A stretch of DNA of 64,000 bases from CAZLXG01 sp964563585 (GTDB lineage: Bacteria; Bacteroidota; Bacteroidia; Flavobacteriales; Flavobacteriaceae). The stretch lies in contig CAZLXG010000002.1 in assembly GCA_964563585.1 (NCBI GenBank), positions 1 through 64,000 on the forward strand. The letters are read 5' to 3'. The notes beneath the pieces are model-generated. The model saw only the letters and a program-made list of their open reading frames with translations, had not been told where the DNA came from and made no database searches. Below, piece by piece: positions 10,116-19,403 of this stretch (the stretch's first letter is position 1; each line of letters opens with the position of its first letter). Made by a program: the position numbers and the translations under genes.

Positions 10116-11519
10116 TTACCTGAAATTGTAGCGTTCTTTTTCGCCAAAAGAATTAATAAGTTCTATTCTTAAAGATTCAGTTGCCAATTTATTTTTCAAT
10201 ATTAGCTCTACATCTTCAATAGAATTTACTTTTTCATCATTAATTGAAGTGATAATAGTACCTACTTTTACACCGTTTTTCGTCCAATAATCAGCATATC
10301 GTGAATTCAACTTAACTATTTTTATACCATTAGAAACTTTATACTTTTTTAATTCTGCAGGTTTTGCATTTTTAACCTGCCCAACAAGTGGAAGCGTAGT
10401 TGTATCATTTCTTAATAAAGTAACAGATACTGTTTTTATCGAGCCATTGCTTAATAAAGTTAGGTTTACAATGTCGTTTGGTCGTTTTGCACTGATATGA
10501 CCAGTTAAATCAGAAAATTTAGAAACTTTCATATTATCAATTTCTTTAATAATATCTCCTTTTTTAATACCTGCTTTTTCTGCTCCAGAATCTTCAACTA
10601 TACTTTCTACATAAACACCTTCTGTATCACTTATTCCTAATTCATTTGAAAAACGACTATTTAATGTGTTGCCAAGAATTCCGATAATACCATTTTGAAC
10701 ATTACCAAATTCCATAATATCCTCAATAACTTTTCGAGCAATATTACTAGGTACAGCAAACGAATATCCAATATAAGAGCCTGTTTGAGAAGATATTGCA
10801 GTATTGATGCCAATTAGTTCTCCGTTAGTATTTACAAGTGCGCCACCAGAATTACCAGGGTTTACTGCCGCATCTGTTTGGAGGAATGATTGCGAACTTG
10901 TACCAGATAAATCTCTTGATTTTGCGCTTATTATACCTGCAGTTACAGTTGATGTTAAATTAAAAGGATTGCCAACAGCTAATACCCATTCGCCAATTTT
11001 TACTTGGTCGGAATCTCCAAAAGTAGCAAATGGTAAATCTTCATCAGCTTCAATTTTTAAAAGTGCAATATCGGTTTTTGGGTCAGTTCCAATAATTTTT
11101 GCGTTGTATGTTTTGTTATTATTTAATGTTACAGATAGGTTTTGAGAGTTTTTAATGACATGATTATTAGTAATAATATAACCATCGGGACTAACAATAA
11201 CTCCAGAGCCTGTACCTAATTGCGCACGTTGTTGCTGTCTTCCAAAAAACAAATCTTCAAACGTCATTTGTCCAGAGCTAAGTGCTAGATTTTTCACGTG
11301 TACAACGGTGTTGATACTGTTTTCGGCAGCAGCCGTAAAATCTGGAACTTCTTTAGTATTATATGAATTTGCTACATTATTTGTGGGTAAAAAACTAGGG
11401 TTTGCACTTGCAGACTCAACAACTATTGTCTGTTTTGGTTCTAAAAAAAGTTTATAGGCACCAAGTGTTAATATACCACCCAAAGCAGAAACCAATACCA
11501 ATGATAAAATCTTCTTCAT
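10116..11519 (-). CDS. HtrA/DegP-type periplasmic serine protease
   Basis: This 467-residue protein is a trypsin-like protease/chaperone of envelope quality control. An N-terminal hydrophobic segment (about 3-24) is an export signal or anchor. The catalytic triad is complete: His120 (TNNHVI), Asp150 (TDIALLKI) and Ser224 (PGNSGGAL). Two PDZ-like regions follow (about 280-370 with GVYVESIVEDSGAEKAGIKK, and about 385-467 with KVGTIITSINDEKV). It has its own terminator and faces dapF divergently. DegP, DegQ and DegS types cannot be told apart securely; two PDZ domains favour DegP/Q. Confidence 0.93.
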   Translation of the reverse strand: MKKILSLVLVSALGGILTLGAYKLFLEPKQTIVVESASANPSFLPTNNVANSYNTKEVPDFTAAAENSINTVVHVKNLALSSGQMTFEDLFFGRQQQRAQLGTGSGVIVSPDGYIITNNHVIKNSQNLSVTLNNNKTYNAKIIGTDPKTDIALLKIEADEDLPFATFGDSDQVKIGEWVLAVGNPFNLTSTVTAGIISAKSRDLSGTSSQSFLQTDAAVNPGNSGGALVNTNGELIGINTAISSQTGSYIGYSFAVPSNIARKVIEDIMEFGNVQNGIIGILGNTLNSRFSNELGISDTEGVYVESIVEDSGAEKAGIKKGDIIKEIDNMKVSKFSDLTGHISAKRPNDIVNLTLLSNGSIKTVSVTLLRNDTTTLPLVGQVKNAKPAELKKYKVSNGIKIVKLNSRYADYWTKNGVKVGTIITSINDEKVNSIEDVELILKNKLATESLRIELINSFGEKERYNFR

Positions 11520-11643
11520 AATTTTCAGTTTATTTTTATAACGATTAAAATTAATTATTTATTGAGTTGTGTTTTATGTTTTAACGAATTTTAACGTCAA
11601 CTTTAACTATGATTTAACAATCGTAAATGCGGTAGAATATTTA

Positions 11644-11651
11644 TATATTTG
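11644..11651 (+). promoter_or_regulatory. dapF -7 box
   Basis: TATATTTG fits the Bacteroidota -7 consensus and ends nine bases before the ATG at 11661. This implies a leader of only a few bases and rules out a TTG codon at 11649, inside the box, as the start. No convincing -33 TTTG is seen. Confidence 0.5.
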
Positions 11652-11660
11652 TGCTTTATT

Positions 11661-12434
11661 ATGCAACAAGAATTTTACAAATATCAAGGAACAGGAAACG
11701 ATTTTGTGATGATTGATAATCGTCAACAAACATTCGATAAAAGTAATACCGAACAAATTGCATTTTTATGCGACAGGCGTTTTGGAGTAGGAGCAGACGG
11801 GCTTATTCTATTGGAGAGTCATGATGAACTTGATTTTAAAATGGTTTATTATAATGCTGATGGAAATGAAAGTTCCATGTGTGGTAATGGTGGACGTTGT
11901 TTGGTCGCATTTGCCAAACAGTTGGGTGTTATAGAAAATAAAGCTGTTTTTGAAGCTATTGATGGCTTGCATCACGCCATTATTGAAAATGATATTGTAA
12001 AGCTTCAAATGCAAGATATTGATACTATTGAAAAATATGATAACCACGTTTTTTTAGATACAGGTTCACCACATCATGTTCAGTTTGAAAATAATATTGA
12101 TGATTTTGATATTAAAACTAAAGGTGAAAAAATCAGATATGGTTCACCATATAATGAAGCAGGAAGTAATGTGAATTTTGTAAAAAAAGTTTCTGATGCT
12201 ACTTTTACTGTTAGAACTTATGAGCGTGGAGTAGAAGATGAAACACTTTCTTGCGGTACTGGTGTTACCGCTGTTGCTTTAGCTATGAATTATATTGGAG
12301 AAACTGAAAAAAGCCTAATTACATTAAATGTTCAAGGTGGAGAATTACGGGTATCGTTTGATAAAGTTGGTAATTCGTATAAAAATGTATGGTTAATTGG
12401 TCCAGCTAAACTAGTTTATCAAGGAAATATATGA
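11661..12434 (+). CDS. dapF: Diaminopimelate epimerase
   Basis: DapF interconverts LL- and meso-diaminopimelate for lysine and peptidoglycan synthesis. Both catalytic cysteines are present: SMCGNGGRC (about residue 73) and LSCGTGVTAVAL (about residue 204). The N-terminal YQGTGNDFVMID motif is also clear. I chose the ATG at 11661 (257 residues, MQQEFYKYQG) over an in-frame TTG at 11649 that lies in the -7 box. Its stop overlaps the next gene in ATGA, and four cell-envelope genes follow in series. Confidence 0.97.
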   Translation: MQQEFYKYQGTGNDFVMIDNRQQTFDKSNTEQIAFLCDRRFGVGADGLILLESHDELDFKMVYYNADGNESSMCGNGGRCLVAFAKQLGVIENKAVFEAIDGLHHAIIENDIVKLQMQDIDTIEKYDNHVFLDTGSPHHVQFENNIDDFDIKTKGEKIRYGSPYNEAGSNVNFVKKVSDATFTVRTYERGVEDETLSCGTGVTAVALAMNYIGETEKSLITLNVQGGELRVSFDKVGNSYKNVWLIGPAKLVYQGNI

Positions 12435-12967
12435 TAACATTAAAAGGAGAGAATATATATTTACGTGCTTTAGAACCTGAGGATTTAGAGTTTATTCATG
12501 CTATTGAAAACGACGAATCTATTTGGGAAATAAGCAACACACAAACACCATATTCTAAATTTTTAATTAAACAATATTTAGAATACTCACATAAAGATAT
12601 TTTTGAAGTAAAGCAGTTACGATTAGTAATTTCAAATTATGAAAACGAAGCTTTAGGAATGATTGACTTGTTCGATTTCGATTTTAAAAATAGTCGTTCA
12701 GGTGTTGGTATTCTTGTGAAAGACACAAAGCATAGAGAAAAAGGTATTGGAAAAGAAGCTCTTAAATTATTAATAAATTATAGTTTTTCTCATTTAGGAT
12801 TGCATCAATTATATTGTAATATTTCAGAAGAAAATACCGTTAGTATTAAGCTCTTTACAAGTCAAGGTTTTAAAAAAATTGGACTTAAAAAAGATTGGAT
12901 TAACTTTAATGGCTCTTACAAAAACGAATATTTATTTCAACTTATAAAGCCCATAAAGGGCATTTAA
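12431..12967 (+). CDS. GNAT-family N-acetyltransferase, RimJ/RimL-like
   Basis: The 178-residue protein resembles the Acetyltransf_3/RimJ-RimL subgroup: start ITLKGENIYLRALEPEDLEF, acetyl-CoA loop KDTKHREKGIGKEALKLLI, and C-terminal NISEENTVSIKLFTSQGFKK. Such enzymes acetylate protein N-termini, polyamines or small amines; the target is not evident. It overlaps dapF by four bases (ATGA), indicating translational coupling, and mltG follows 14 bases later. Confidence 0.88.
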   Translation: MITLKGENIYLRALEPEDLEFIHAIENDESIWEISNTQTPYSKFLIKQYLEYSHKDIFEVKQLRLVISNYENEALGMIDLFDFDFKNSRSGVGILVKDTKHREKGIGKEALKLLINYSFSHLGLHQLYCNISEENTVSIKLFTSQGFKKIGLKKDWINFNGSYKNEYLFQLIKPIKGI

Positions 12968-12981
12968 TACATAGAAATTAG

Positions 12982-14025
12982 ATGTACATAAAGAAAATAC
13001 TTTTGGCTATTGTTTTATTAGGTTTAGTTGTAGCAGCATATTTTTCATATTATATATATGGCACTATGTTTAATCCAAATACAGCCTTTAATAATGATAA
13101 TGCATATATATATATAAAATCTACAGATTCATATAATGATGTCCGAGAGCAATTGGAACCACTTTTACTAGATATTGAAAAGTTTGATGCGCTTGCTAAA
13201 CAAAAAAAGTATACTTCTAATATTAAATCGGGTCGTTTTGCTATAAGAAAAGGTATGAATAATAATGATATTATTAATTCCATTCGAAGTAAAAATACAC
13301 CAATTAAAGTGTCTTTTAATAATCAAGATACATTCGAAAAATTAGCGGGACGTATTGCTATACAAATTGAAGCAGATAGTATTTCCATTTTAAATGCCAT
13401 GCAAGACATCGATTTTTTGTCTAAAAATAAATTTAATGAAGCTACTGCTTTAGGGATGTATTTGCCAAATAGTTATGAGTTGTATTGGAATACATCAGCC
13501 GAAGGTTTTAGAAGTAAAATGCTAAAAGAATATAATCGTTTTTGGAATACTTCAAGAACTGAAAAGGCAAAGTCTATTGGTTTATCTCAAAATGAAGTCA
13601 TTGCGTTGGCATCTATTGTTTACGAAGAATCTAAGCAAGCAAACGAGCAACCTAGAATTGCAGGTGTTTATATGAATAGAATTAGAATTGGAATGCCTTT
13701 ACAAGCAGATCCAACACTTAAATTTGCAGCGTATAAACTTCCAAAATATAAAAACACAGTTATTAAACGTGTTTTAAATATTCATAAAGAAATTAATTCT
13801 CCATATAATACATATAAGAATTTAGGATTGCCACCAGGTTTAATCGCCATGCCAGATATCTCAGCTATTGATGCCGTTTTAAATTTTGAAAAGCATAAAT
13901 ACCTTTATTTTGCTGCGGATGCTAAACATTTTGGATTTCATAAGTTTGCAAAAACATTATCGCAACATAATGTAAACGCAAGATCTTATCATAGATATTT
14001 ATCATCTCAAGGCATAAATAAATAG
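12982..14025 (+). CDS. mltG: Endolytic peptidoglycan transglycosylase MltG
   Basis: MltG cuts nascent glycan strands and is thought to set their length. The 347-residue protein has a short cytoplasmic start, one transmembrane helix (about 5-26) and a YceG domain. Catalytic-region motifs are ALASIVYEESKQANEQPRIA with the catalytic Glu, VYMNRIRIGMPLQADPT and NTYKNLGLPPGLIAMP. The stop shares its last base with the GTG start of the next gene. Confidence 0.95.
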   Translation: MYIKKILLAIVLLGLVVAAYFSYYIYGTMFNPNTAFNNDNAYIYIKSTDSYNDVREQLEPLLLDIEKFDALAKQKKYTSNIKSGRFAIRKGMNNNDIINSIRSKNTPIKVSFNNQDTFEKLAGRIAIQIEADSISILNAMQDIDFLSKNKFNEATALGMYLPNSYELYWNTSAEGFRSKMLKEYNRFWNTSRTEKAKSIGLSQNEVIALASIVYEESKQANEQPRIAGVYMNRIRIGMPLQADPTLKFAAYKLPKYKNTVIKRVLNIHKEINSPYNTYKNLGLPPGLIAMPDISAIDAVLNFEKHKYLYFAADAKHFGFHKFAKTLSQHNVNARSYHRYLSSQGINK

Positions 14026-14930
14026 TGAAGCAATCTATTGTAAAATATCTATTTCTATTTTTAATATCTTTTTCTTATTCGCAATCTAAACTCGATTCTT
14101 TTTTAACACCAAGTGATTCTTTAAACAAACCTAGACGAAACGCTGTTGTTATTACAGAAGTTTCAATTGCTACTTTGTCTATAGTGGGTTTAAATCAATT
14201 GTGGTATGCCGATTTTGAGCGTTCTAAATTTCATACAGTAAATGATAATGATGAATGGTTGCAAATGGATAAACTGGGGCATGTGTTTTCATCTTATCAA
14301 ATAGGGAAACATGGAGCACAGGTATTAAATTGGAGTAGTGTTAGCGAAAAAGACCAGCTAATTTACGGTGCGACTTTAGGCTTTGGTTTTTTAACTGCTG
14401 TTGAAGTTTTAGACGGTTATTCGCAAGAATGGGGCTTTTCTTGGGGAGATGTTTTAGCAAATGCATCAGGAACTGGTTTATATATTGGTCAAGAATTACT
14501 TTGGAAGGAGCAACGTATAGCATTAAAATTTTCTTTTCATCAAACTAAATATGCTGCACAACGACCAGATAAGCTAGGAGATAGTTTTTTAGAACAAGTT
14601 TTAAAGGATTATAATGGGCAAACGTATTGGTTAAGTGCAAATTTGCATTCGTTTTTTAAAGAAAGTAAAATCCCAAAATGGTTGAATATTGCCGTAGGCT
14701 ATGGTGCTAACGGGATGCTAACTGGTCTAAAAGATGTTGACAATCAGTTGTTAACAAATACTGAAAGGCATCGACAGTTCTATTTAAGTTTTGATGTAAA
14801 TTTACATAATATTAGAACTAATTCTAAGATATTGAGGTCTATTTTTGACATTTTTGATATGATAAAAATACCATTTCCAACATTAGAATTTAGTAAAAAA
14901 GGTGCTGCATTTCATCTATTCTACAATTAA
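14025..14930 (+). CDS. DUF2279 family putative periplasmic or outer-membrane protein
   Basis: The 301-residue product begins with a Sec signal (KYLFLFLISFSYS). The middle carries motifs seen in DUF2279/YfiM-like proteins: MDKLGHVFSSYQIGKHGA and VEVLDGYSQEWGFSWGDVLANASG. It is probably envelope-located; function unknown. The GTG start at 14025 overlaps the mltG TAG by one base, so it is likely in the dapF-mltG operon. Confidence 0.8.
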   Translation: MKQSIVKYLFLFLISFSYSQSKLDSFLTPSDSLNKPRRNAVVITEVSIATLSIVGLNQLWYADFERSKFHTVNDNDEWLQMDKLGHVFSSYQIGKHGAQVLNWSSVSEKDQLIYGATLGFGFLTAVEVLDGYSQEWGFSWGDVLANASGTGLYIGQELLWKEQRIALKFSFHQTKYAAQRPDKLGDSFLEQVLKDYNGQTYWLSANLHSFFKESKIPKWLNIAVGYGANGMLTGLKDVDNQLLTNTERHRQFYLSFDVNLHNIRTNSKILRSIFDIFDMIKIPFPTLEFSKKGAAFHLFYN

Positions 14931-14952
14931 AATTAGTCATTAATCGAGTAGT

Positions 14953-14983
14953 TTTGATGTTTTGTAAAAAAGGTGTAATTTTG
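14953..14983 (+). promoter_or_regulatory. Canonical Bacteroidota promoter of the lysozyme-like gene
   Basis: TTTG (14953-14956), a 19-base spacer and TAATTTTG (14976-14983) match the -33/-7 consensus of the Bacteroidota primary sigma factor. Start of transcription is expected near 14990, about 50 bases before the gene at 15040. Confidence 0.7.
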
Positions 14984-14999
14984 CAGGCTCAAATTTTCA

Positions 15000-15023
15000 A
15001 GTATATTTTTCATGAAATATACT
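15000..15023 (+). promoter_or_regulatory. Perfect hairpin in the 5' leader
   Basis: AGTATATTT (15000-15008) and AAATATACT (15015-15023) form a 9-base-pair stem with a six-base loop, in the predicted leader and 16 bases before the ATG. It could affect translation or RNA stability, or bind a regulator as DNA. Too weak and T-poor to be a terminator. Confidence 0.4.
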
Positions 15024-15039
15024 GAAGAAATTTAAAATT

Positions 15040-15699
15040 ATGACAAAGAATATTGCAAGTTACTTAACCCTAGCACTTACAATAATTATGTTATTGTATG
15101 TATCGTTTTCATCTGATGAAACGTTAGATATGAGTAAATATTCAACAGCTGGCTTAGAGTTACATTATACTGTAAGTCAAGACGAGAACATTAATGATAA
15201 TGTTTTAGCGTCAAATGAACTAAACAAATCGTTTTCTCCATACTTAGAGAAATCATTTGTTGGATTTAAAGAAGCTTTAGCTTTTAAAGAATCTAGAGGT
15301 AACTATTTTTCTGTAAATACATTTGGGTATTTAGGAAAATACCAATTTGGTAAAGAAACTTTAAAAATGATTGGAATTAGAAATCCACAACAATTTTTAA
15401 AGAATCCAGTATTACAAGAAAAAGCTTTTATTGCCAATACTTCAAGAAATAAATGGATTTTGCGACGGGATATTAAAAATTTTGTTGGTAAGCGTATTAA
15501 TGGTACTGTTGTTACTGAGTCTGGCATTTTGGCTGCGGCACATTTAGCTGGTCCAGGAAGCGTTAAAAAATATTTAAGAAGTTATGGTATTAATAACTTT
15601 GCAGATGGTTACGGAACCACAGTTCAGTATTATATGAAACGATTTTCTGGTTATGATACTTCTTCTGTAAAACCGAATAAGAAAGCAAAGGTAATATAG
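15040..15699 (+). CDS. Secreted lysozyme-like / transglycosylase-like protein
   Basis: The 219-residue product has a signal anchor (about 7-24) and a lysozyme-fold region from about 75. FKEALAFKESRGNYFSVNTF includes the likely catalytic Glu in the ESRGNY motif of SLT-type enzymes, followed by GYLGKYQFGKETLKMIGI and ILAAAHLAGPGSVKKYLRSY. It therefore probably cleaves peptidoglycan in the periplasm. It has its own promoter. Enzymatic activity is inferred from the family only. Confidence 0.75.
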   Translation: MTKNIASYLTLALTIIMLLYVSFSSDETLDMSKYSTAGLELHYTVSQDENINDNVLASNELNKSFSPYLEKSFVGFKEALAFKESRGNYFSVNTFGYLGKYQFGKETLKMIGIRNPQQFLKNPVLQEKAFIANTSRNKWILRRDIKNFVGKRINGTVVTESGILAAAHLAGPGSVKKYLRSYGINNFADGYGTTVQYYMKRFSGYDTSSVKPNKKAKVI

Positions 15700-15702
15700 T
15701 TT

Positions 15703-16419
15703 TTAGCTTTTATAAATAATAAATATGGTAGGTCTTTTATGAAGGTCTACCATGTTTTTTTTCCATACGTTTGCAGTTTGTGTTTTTATAAACTCTGTAG
15801 ATAAAGTTATATCGCAAGCAACACAAACATCTGTGTTGTTTTCTAAAGCATTGCAAATATCTTCTAACATTTTATTATTCCTGTATGGAGTTTCAATAAA
15901 TATTTGAGATTGATTACGCTCAAAAGACAAGCGCTCTAAACGTTTAAGTTCACTTTTTCTTTCACCTCTATCAATAGGTAAGTAGCCATTAAAGGCGAAG
16001 TTTTGCCCATTCATTCCAGAACTCATAACTGCCATTAAAATAGAAGATGGTCCAACTAAAGGCACTACTTTTATGTTTTTTTGATGTGCTAATTTCACAA
16101 TATCTGCACCTGGGTCTGCAACACCAGGACAACCAGCTTCTGATAAAAGTCCAACATTTACACCTTTTAAACAAGGTTCTAAAAAACTTGGTAACTCACT
16201 CTCATCAGTAAACTTATTTAAATGAAACATTTCTAAAACTGATTGAGATTTACCCGAGCTGATTTTTTTTATAAATCGTCTTGCTGTTTTTTCATTTTCA
16301 ACAATGTAAGTATCAATTTGTTCAATAATTTTTTTTACTGATATTGGTAAAACCTCAAGAGGTGCATTATCTCCTAAAGTTGTAGGTATAAGGTATAGTT
16401 TTCCTATGGTAGAATTCAT
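15703..16419 (-). CDS. RsmI-like tetrapyrrole-methylase-fold SAM methyltransferase
   Basis: The 238-residue protein starts IGKLYLIPTTLGDNAPLEVL and has VGLLSEAGCPGVADPGADIV, a variant of the RsmI glycine-rich motif (SDAGTPGISDPG), then VVPLVGPSSILMAVMSSGMN. RsmI 2'-O-methylates C1402 of 16S rRNA. This one is divergent, with Glu for the usual Asp, and Bacteroidota often carry a second RsmI paralogue, so I do not give the symbol. It converges with the lysozyme-like gene, three bases apart. Confidence 0.85.
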   Translation of the reverse strand: MNSTIGKLYLIPTTLGDNAPLEVLPISVKKIIEQIDTYIVENEKTARRFIKKISSGKSQSVLEMFHLNKFTDESELPSFLEPCLKGVNVGLLSEAGCPGVADPGADIVKLAHQKNIKVVPLVGPSSILMAVMSSGMNGQNFAFNGYLPIDRGERKSELKRLERLSFERNQSQIFIETPYRNNKMLEDICNALENNTDVCVACDITLSTEFIKTQTANVWKKNMVDLHKRPTIFIIYKS

Positions 16420-16421
16420 TC

Positions 16422-16875
16422 TTAAATTATATTCAATTTTTTTAAGTTTTTGTTACCACTGGTTTCGGTAACTTCAACCAAATATATGCCTTTACTAATA
16501 ATTTGAGTAGATACTTTTATAGTATTATTCTGTATAGATTTAATTTTCTTAATTAATTTACCTTGTAAATTATAAACAGTAATAGTGCTAATGTTTGTTG
16601 CAGAGTTTTTTAAAGTGATTGTAAGTTCTTTTTTACTGGATTTGGATACATTTTAAACTGACTTCTCTCATAATTGTCTATACTTAAATTATCATCTGTA
16701 ATTTTAAATATTTGACCTATTAGATCTAGAAATATAAATATTTCCACTGTTATTTTCTCCAAATGATATCCAATTACCACTAAATGAATTGTCGAGTATT
16801 TGTGTATAAGGGCTTCTGTTATGTTCTATATAACCTATTTCAGTCTGCAAAAAATATGTCCGCCTGATAAAATTT
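16422..16875 (-). pseudogene. Remnant of a T9SS-secreted beta-propeller protein
   Basis: The 500-base gap between two genes translates on the minus strand as the 3' end of a secreted protein, broken by several frameshifts. Pieces in order are ADIFFAD, EIGYIEHNRSPYTQIL, NSFSGNWISFGENNSGNIYI, DLIGQIFKITDDNLSIDNYE, YPNPVKK, a frameshift in an A6 run (16629-16634), then ELTITLKNSATNISTITVYN, LQGKLIKKIKSIQNNTIKVS and GIYLVEVTETSGNKNLKKLN before the TAA. The last part is a T9SS type A sorting domain. The ISFGENNSGNIYI-type blade resembles PQQ-dependent sugar dehydrogenase propellers, which is less certain. The 5' end is gone. Confidence 0.65.
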
Positions 16876-16919
16876 TGAATTTTTATATTAAAAGCACAAA
16901 ATATTTGATGAATTTTAGT

Positions 16920-17372
16920 TTAAAGTAATTTTTCAGCTATTAAATCGCATGCTTCATCTAGCATTTTATAGATATTTTCAAAACCATCTTCTCCACCATA
17001 ATATGGGTCTGGAACATCATAATTTTGATTGGGATATATTTCATTTAGAATGAATCTTACTTTGGTAATATCTTCCTCGTTTCTTGTTAAAGCTATAACA
17101 TTATCATAATTTGATGAGTCCATTACATAAATAACATCAAACGTATCAAAATCAGATGCACTGAATTGTCTTCCTTTTAAATTTGAAATATCTAGACCAT
17201 ACTTTTTTGCAACGGCAACTGAACGTTTATCGGGAGAATTACCTACATGATAGTTGGCAGTTCCAGTAGAATCTACTATAAATTTATTTGTGGGAAGCTT
17301 AGATTTTAAAATACCTTCGGCTAATGGTGAGCGACAAATGTTCCCCAAACATACCATTAGAATTTTAGTCAT
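16920..17372 (-). CDS. Low molecular weight protein-tyrosine phosphatase
   Basis: The P-loop CLGNICRS at residues 8-15 holds the nucleophilic Cys8 and Arg14, and VPDPYYGGEDGF near residue 120 supplies the general-acid Asp, so all catalytic residues are present in a normal 150-residue protein. It dephosphorylates tyrosine (sometimes arginine) phosphates on proteins. It follows dnaA with a 12-base gap and is probably co-transcribed with it. Confidence 0.93.
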   Translation of the reverse strand: MTKILMVCLGNICRSPLAEGILKSKLPTNKFIVDSTGTANYHVGNSPDKRSVAVAKKYGLDISNLKGRQFSASDFDTFDVIYVMDSSNYDNVIALTRNEEDITKVRFILNEIYPNQNYDVPDPYYGGEDGFENIYKMLDEACDLIAEKLL

Positions 17373-17384
17373 TGAAAAGTAATT

Positions 17385-18812
17385 TTAAACAGTAAGTTTT
17401 TTATGAATGTCTTCAACGTATTTTCTGAATTGTTTATCAGTTGAAGATAAATTATCTACAGTTTTACAAGCGTGTAAAACTGTTGCGTGGTCACGTTTCC
17501 CGATTTGAGAACCAATACTGGCTAATGATGCCTTTGTTAGTTTTTTAGCAAAAAACATAGCTAATTGTCTAGCTTGAACAATATGGCGTTTTCGTGTTTT
17601 AGAGCGTAAGGTTTCAATATCCATTTGGAAATAATCCGACACCACTTTTTGTATATAATCTATTGAAACTTCGTGTTTTGTATTCTTAACAAATTTTTCG
17701 ACAATTTGTTTCGCTAAATCAATAGTAATCTCTTTTTTATTGAAAGATGATTGTGCAATTAATGAAATAATAGCACCTTCTAATTCTCTAACATTAGTTT
17801 TGATGTTTTTTGCAACATATTCAATAATGTCATCTGGCATTTCAACACCATCTCTATATAATTTATTTTTTAATATAGATACGCGTGTTTCAAAATCTGG
17901 AGTTTGTAATTCTGCTGAAAGACCCCATTTAAAACGAGATAATAAACGTTGTTCAATATCTTGCATATCAACAGGAGCTTTATCACTAGTTAAAATGACT
18001 TGCTTTCCGTTTTGATGTAAATGATTGAAAATATGAAAGAAAACATCTTGAGTTCCTGTTTTTCCTGAAAGGAATTGAACGTCATCAATAATTAAAACAT
18101 CTATAATTTGATAAAAATGAATAAAATCATTTCTATTATTTTTCTTAACAGACTCTATATATTGTTGTGTGAATTTTTCGGCCGAAATATATAAAACCGT
18201 TCTTTCAGGATATTTATCTTTAATTTCAACACCAATAGCATGCGCTAAATGTGTTTTTCCTAAACCAACACCACCAAAAATAAGTAATGGATTAAACGAT
18301 GTTCCACCTGGTTTTGCAGCAACAGCTAATCCTGCGCTACGTGCTAAACGGTTAGAATCACCTTCTAAGAAATTCTCAAAACTATAATTTGGATTTAGTT
18401 GCGATTCAATTTTTACATTTCTAATACCAGGAATTACGAATGGGTTTCTTAATTCTGGGTTTTTATTATTAAATGGAATATCAACTTCTTGTGGTTTTAC
18501 AGAGATTCTGTTTGCGCTTGGAATTTTTTCAGTAAACGGTTGTTTATTGCCATACGTGTTTTCCATTTTAATAATGTAAACAAGTTTAGCTTTCTCGCCT
18601 AACTCTTTTGTTAATGAAACTTTTAAGATTTTTACGTAGTGTTCTTCAAGCCATTCGTAAAAGAATTTACTTGGTACTTGAATACTAAGTACATTATCAG
18701 TAAGCTTAACTGCAGTAATTGGTTCAAACCAAGTTTTATATGCTTGCGGTTGAATATTATCCTTTATGAATTCAAGACAATTATTCCATACCGTTTGCGC
18801 AGTTACACTCAT
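17385..18812 (-). CDS. dnaA: Chromosomal replication initiator protein DnaA
   Basis: DnaA binds DnaA boxes at oriC and opens the duplex. The 475-residue protein has domain I (about 1-90, WNNCLEFIKDNIQPQAYKTW), a linker, an AAA+ core with Walker A (GGVGLGKTHLAHAIG), Walker B (VLIIDDVQFLSGK) and sensor-type RLLSRFKWGL, and the C-terminal HTH with the DnaA signature GKRDHATVLHACKTV. I see no TTATCCACA-type box cluster in the 186 bases upstream, so dnaA placement does not by itself mark the origin here. Confidence 0.98.
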   Translation of the reverse strand: MSVTAQTVWNNCLEFIKDNIQPQAYKTWFEPITAVKLTDNVLSIQVPSKFFYEWLEEHYVKILKVSLTKELGEKAKLVYIIKMENTYGNKQPFTEKIPSANRISVKPQEVDIPFNNKNPELRNPFVIPGIRNVKIESQLNPNYSFENFLEGDSNRLARSAGLAVAAKPGGTSFNPLLIFGGVGLGKTHLAHAIGVEIKDKYPERTVLYISAEKFTQQYIESVKKNNRNDFIHFYQIIDVLIIDDVQFLSGKTGTQDVFFHIFNHLHQNGKQVILTSDKAPVDMQDIEQRLLSRFKWGLSAELQTPDFETRVSILKNKLYRDGVEMPDDIIEYVAKNIKTNVRELEGAIISLIAQSSFNKKEITIDLAKQIVEKFVKNTKHEVSIDYIQKVVSDYFQMDIETLRSKTRKRHIVQARQLAMFFAKKLTKASLASIGSQIGKRDHATVLHACKTVDNLSSTDKQFRKYVEDIHKKLTV

Positions 18813-18998
18813 GTTTTAATTTTATAGTGGTTAGTTAGTCTTATTGAATAGAGAAACTAAAATTCTCTTCCCCAAAATAGTTTAGCAAATATGTGAACAA
18901 AATTCTTAAAAAAAAAATCATTTGCTATTGAATATTAAGATTTTTTTTTGCATGTTTAAGCCGTAGCCGAAACTACAAAAAAATATTTAATATAGCGA

Positions 18999-19403
18999 AT
19001 GAAAATCGACGAAATACAAATAAGAGTGAGATATGGTGAAACTGACCAAATGGGTGTCGTTTATCATGGGAATTACGCATTATATCTAGAAATGGGACGT
19101 ATCGAATGGTTACGGAAATTTGGCGTGTCTTATAAATATATGGAAGCAAACGGTATTATGTTACCTGTTGTTTCTTTAAGCATAAACTATAAAAAATCAA
19201 TAGGTTACGATGATGTAATTAATGTAAAAACTCAACTGAAAAATAGGCCGTCGGCGAAGATTGAATTTGAATATGAAATTACTAATGAAAAGGGCGAAAT
19301 TGTAACAACAGCGTCTACTATTTTAGTGTTTATAGATACGAAGACTAATAGACCAACTCGTGTACCAAAATATATTTTAGACACATTAAAAGATGAATTT
19401 TAA
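18999..19403 (+). CDS. Acyl-CoA thioesterase, YbgC/FadM hotdog family
   Basis: The 134-residue hotdog-fold protein starts with RVRYGETDQMGVVYHGNYAL; the TDQMGVVYHGNY segment is the 4HBT signature with the catalytic Asp. It hydrolyses acyl-CoA thioesters; chain length cannot be read. It is divergent from dnaA. Its stop codon shares TTAA (19400-19403) with the convergent YigZ gene. Confidence 0.9.
   Translation: MKIDEIQIRVRYGETDQMGVVYHGNYALYLEMGRIEWLRKFGVSYKYMEANGIMLPVVSLSINYKKSIGYDDVINVKTQLKNRPSAKIEFEYEITNEKGEIVTTASTILVFIDTKTNRPTRVPKYILDTLKDEF

Noticed and set aside
11808..12047. 79-codon minus-strand frame in dapF
   Set aside because: Shadow of dapF; dapF has both catalytic cysteines.
18813..18998. 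oriC next to dnaA
   Set aside because: The region has no cluster of TTATCCACA-type DnaA boxes. AT-richness alone is not evidence in this genome.
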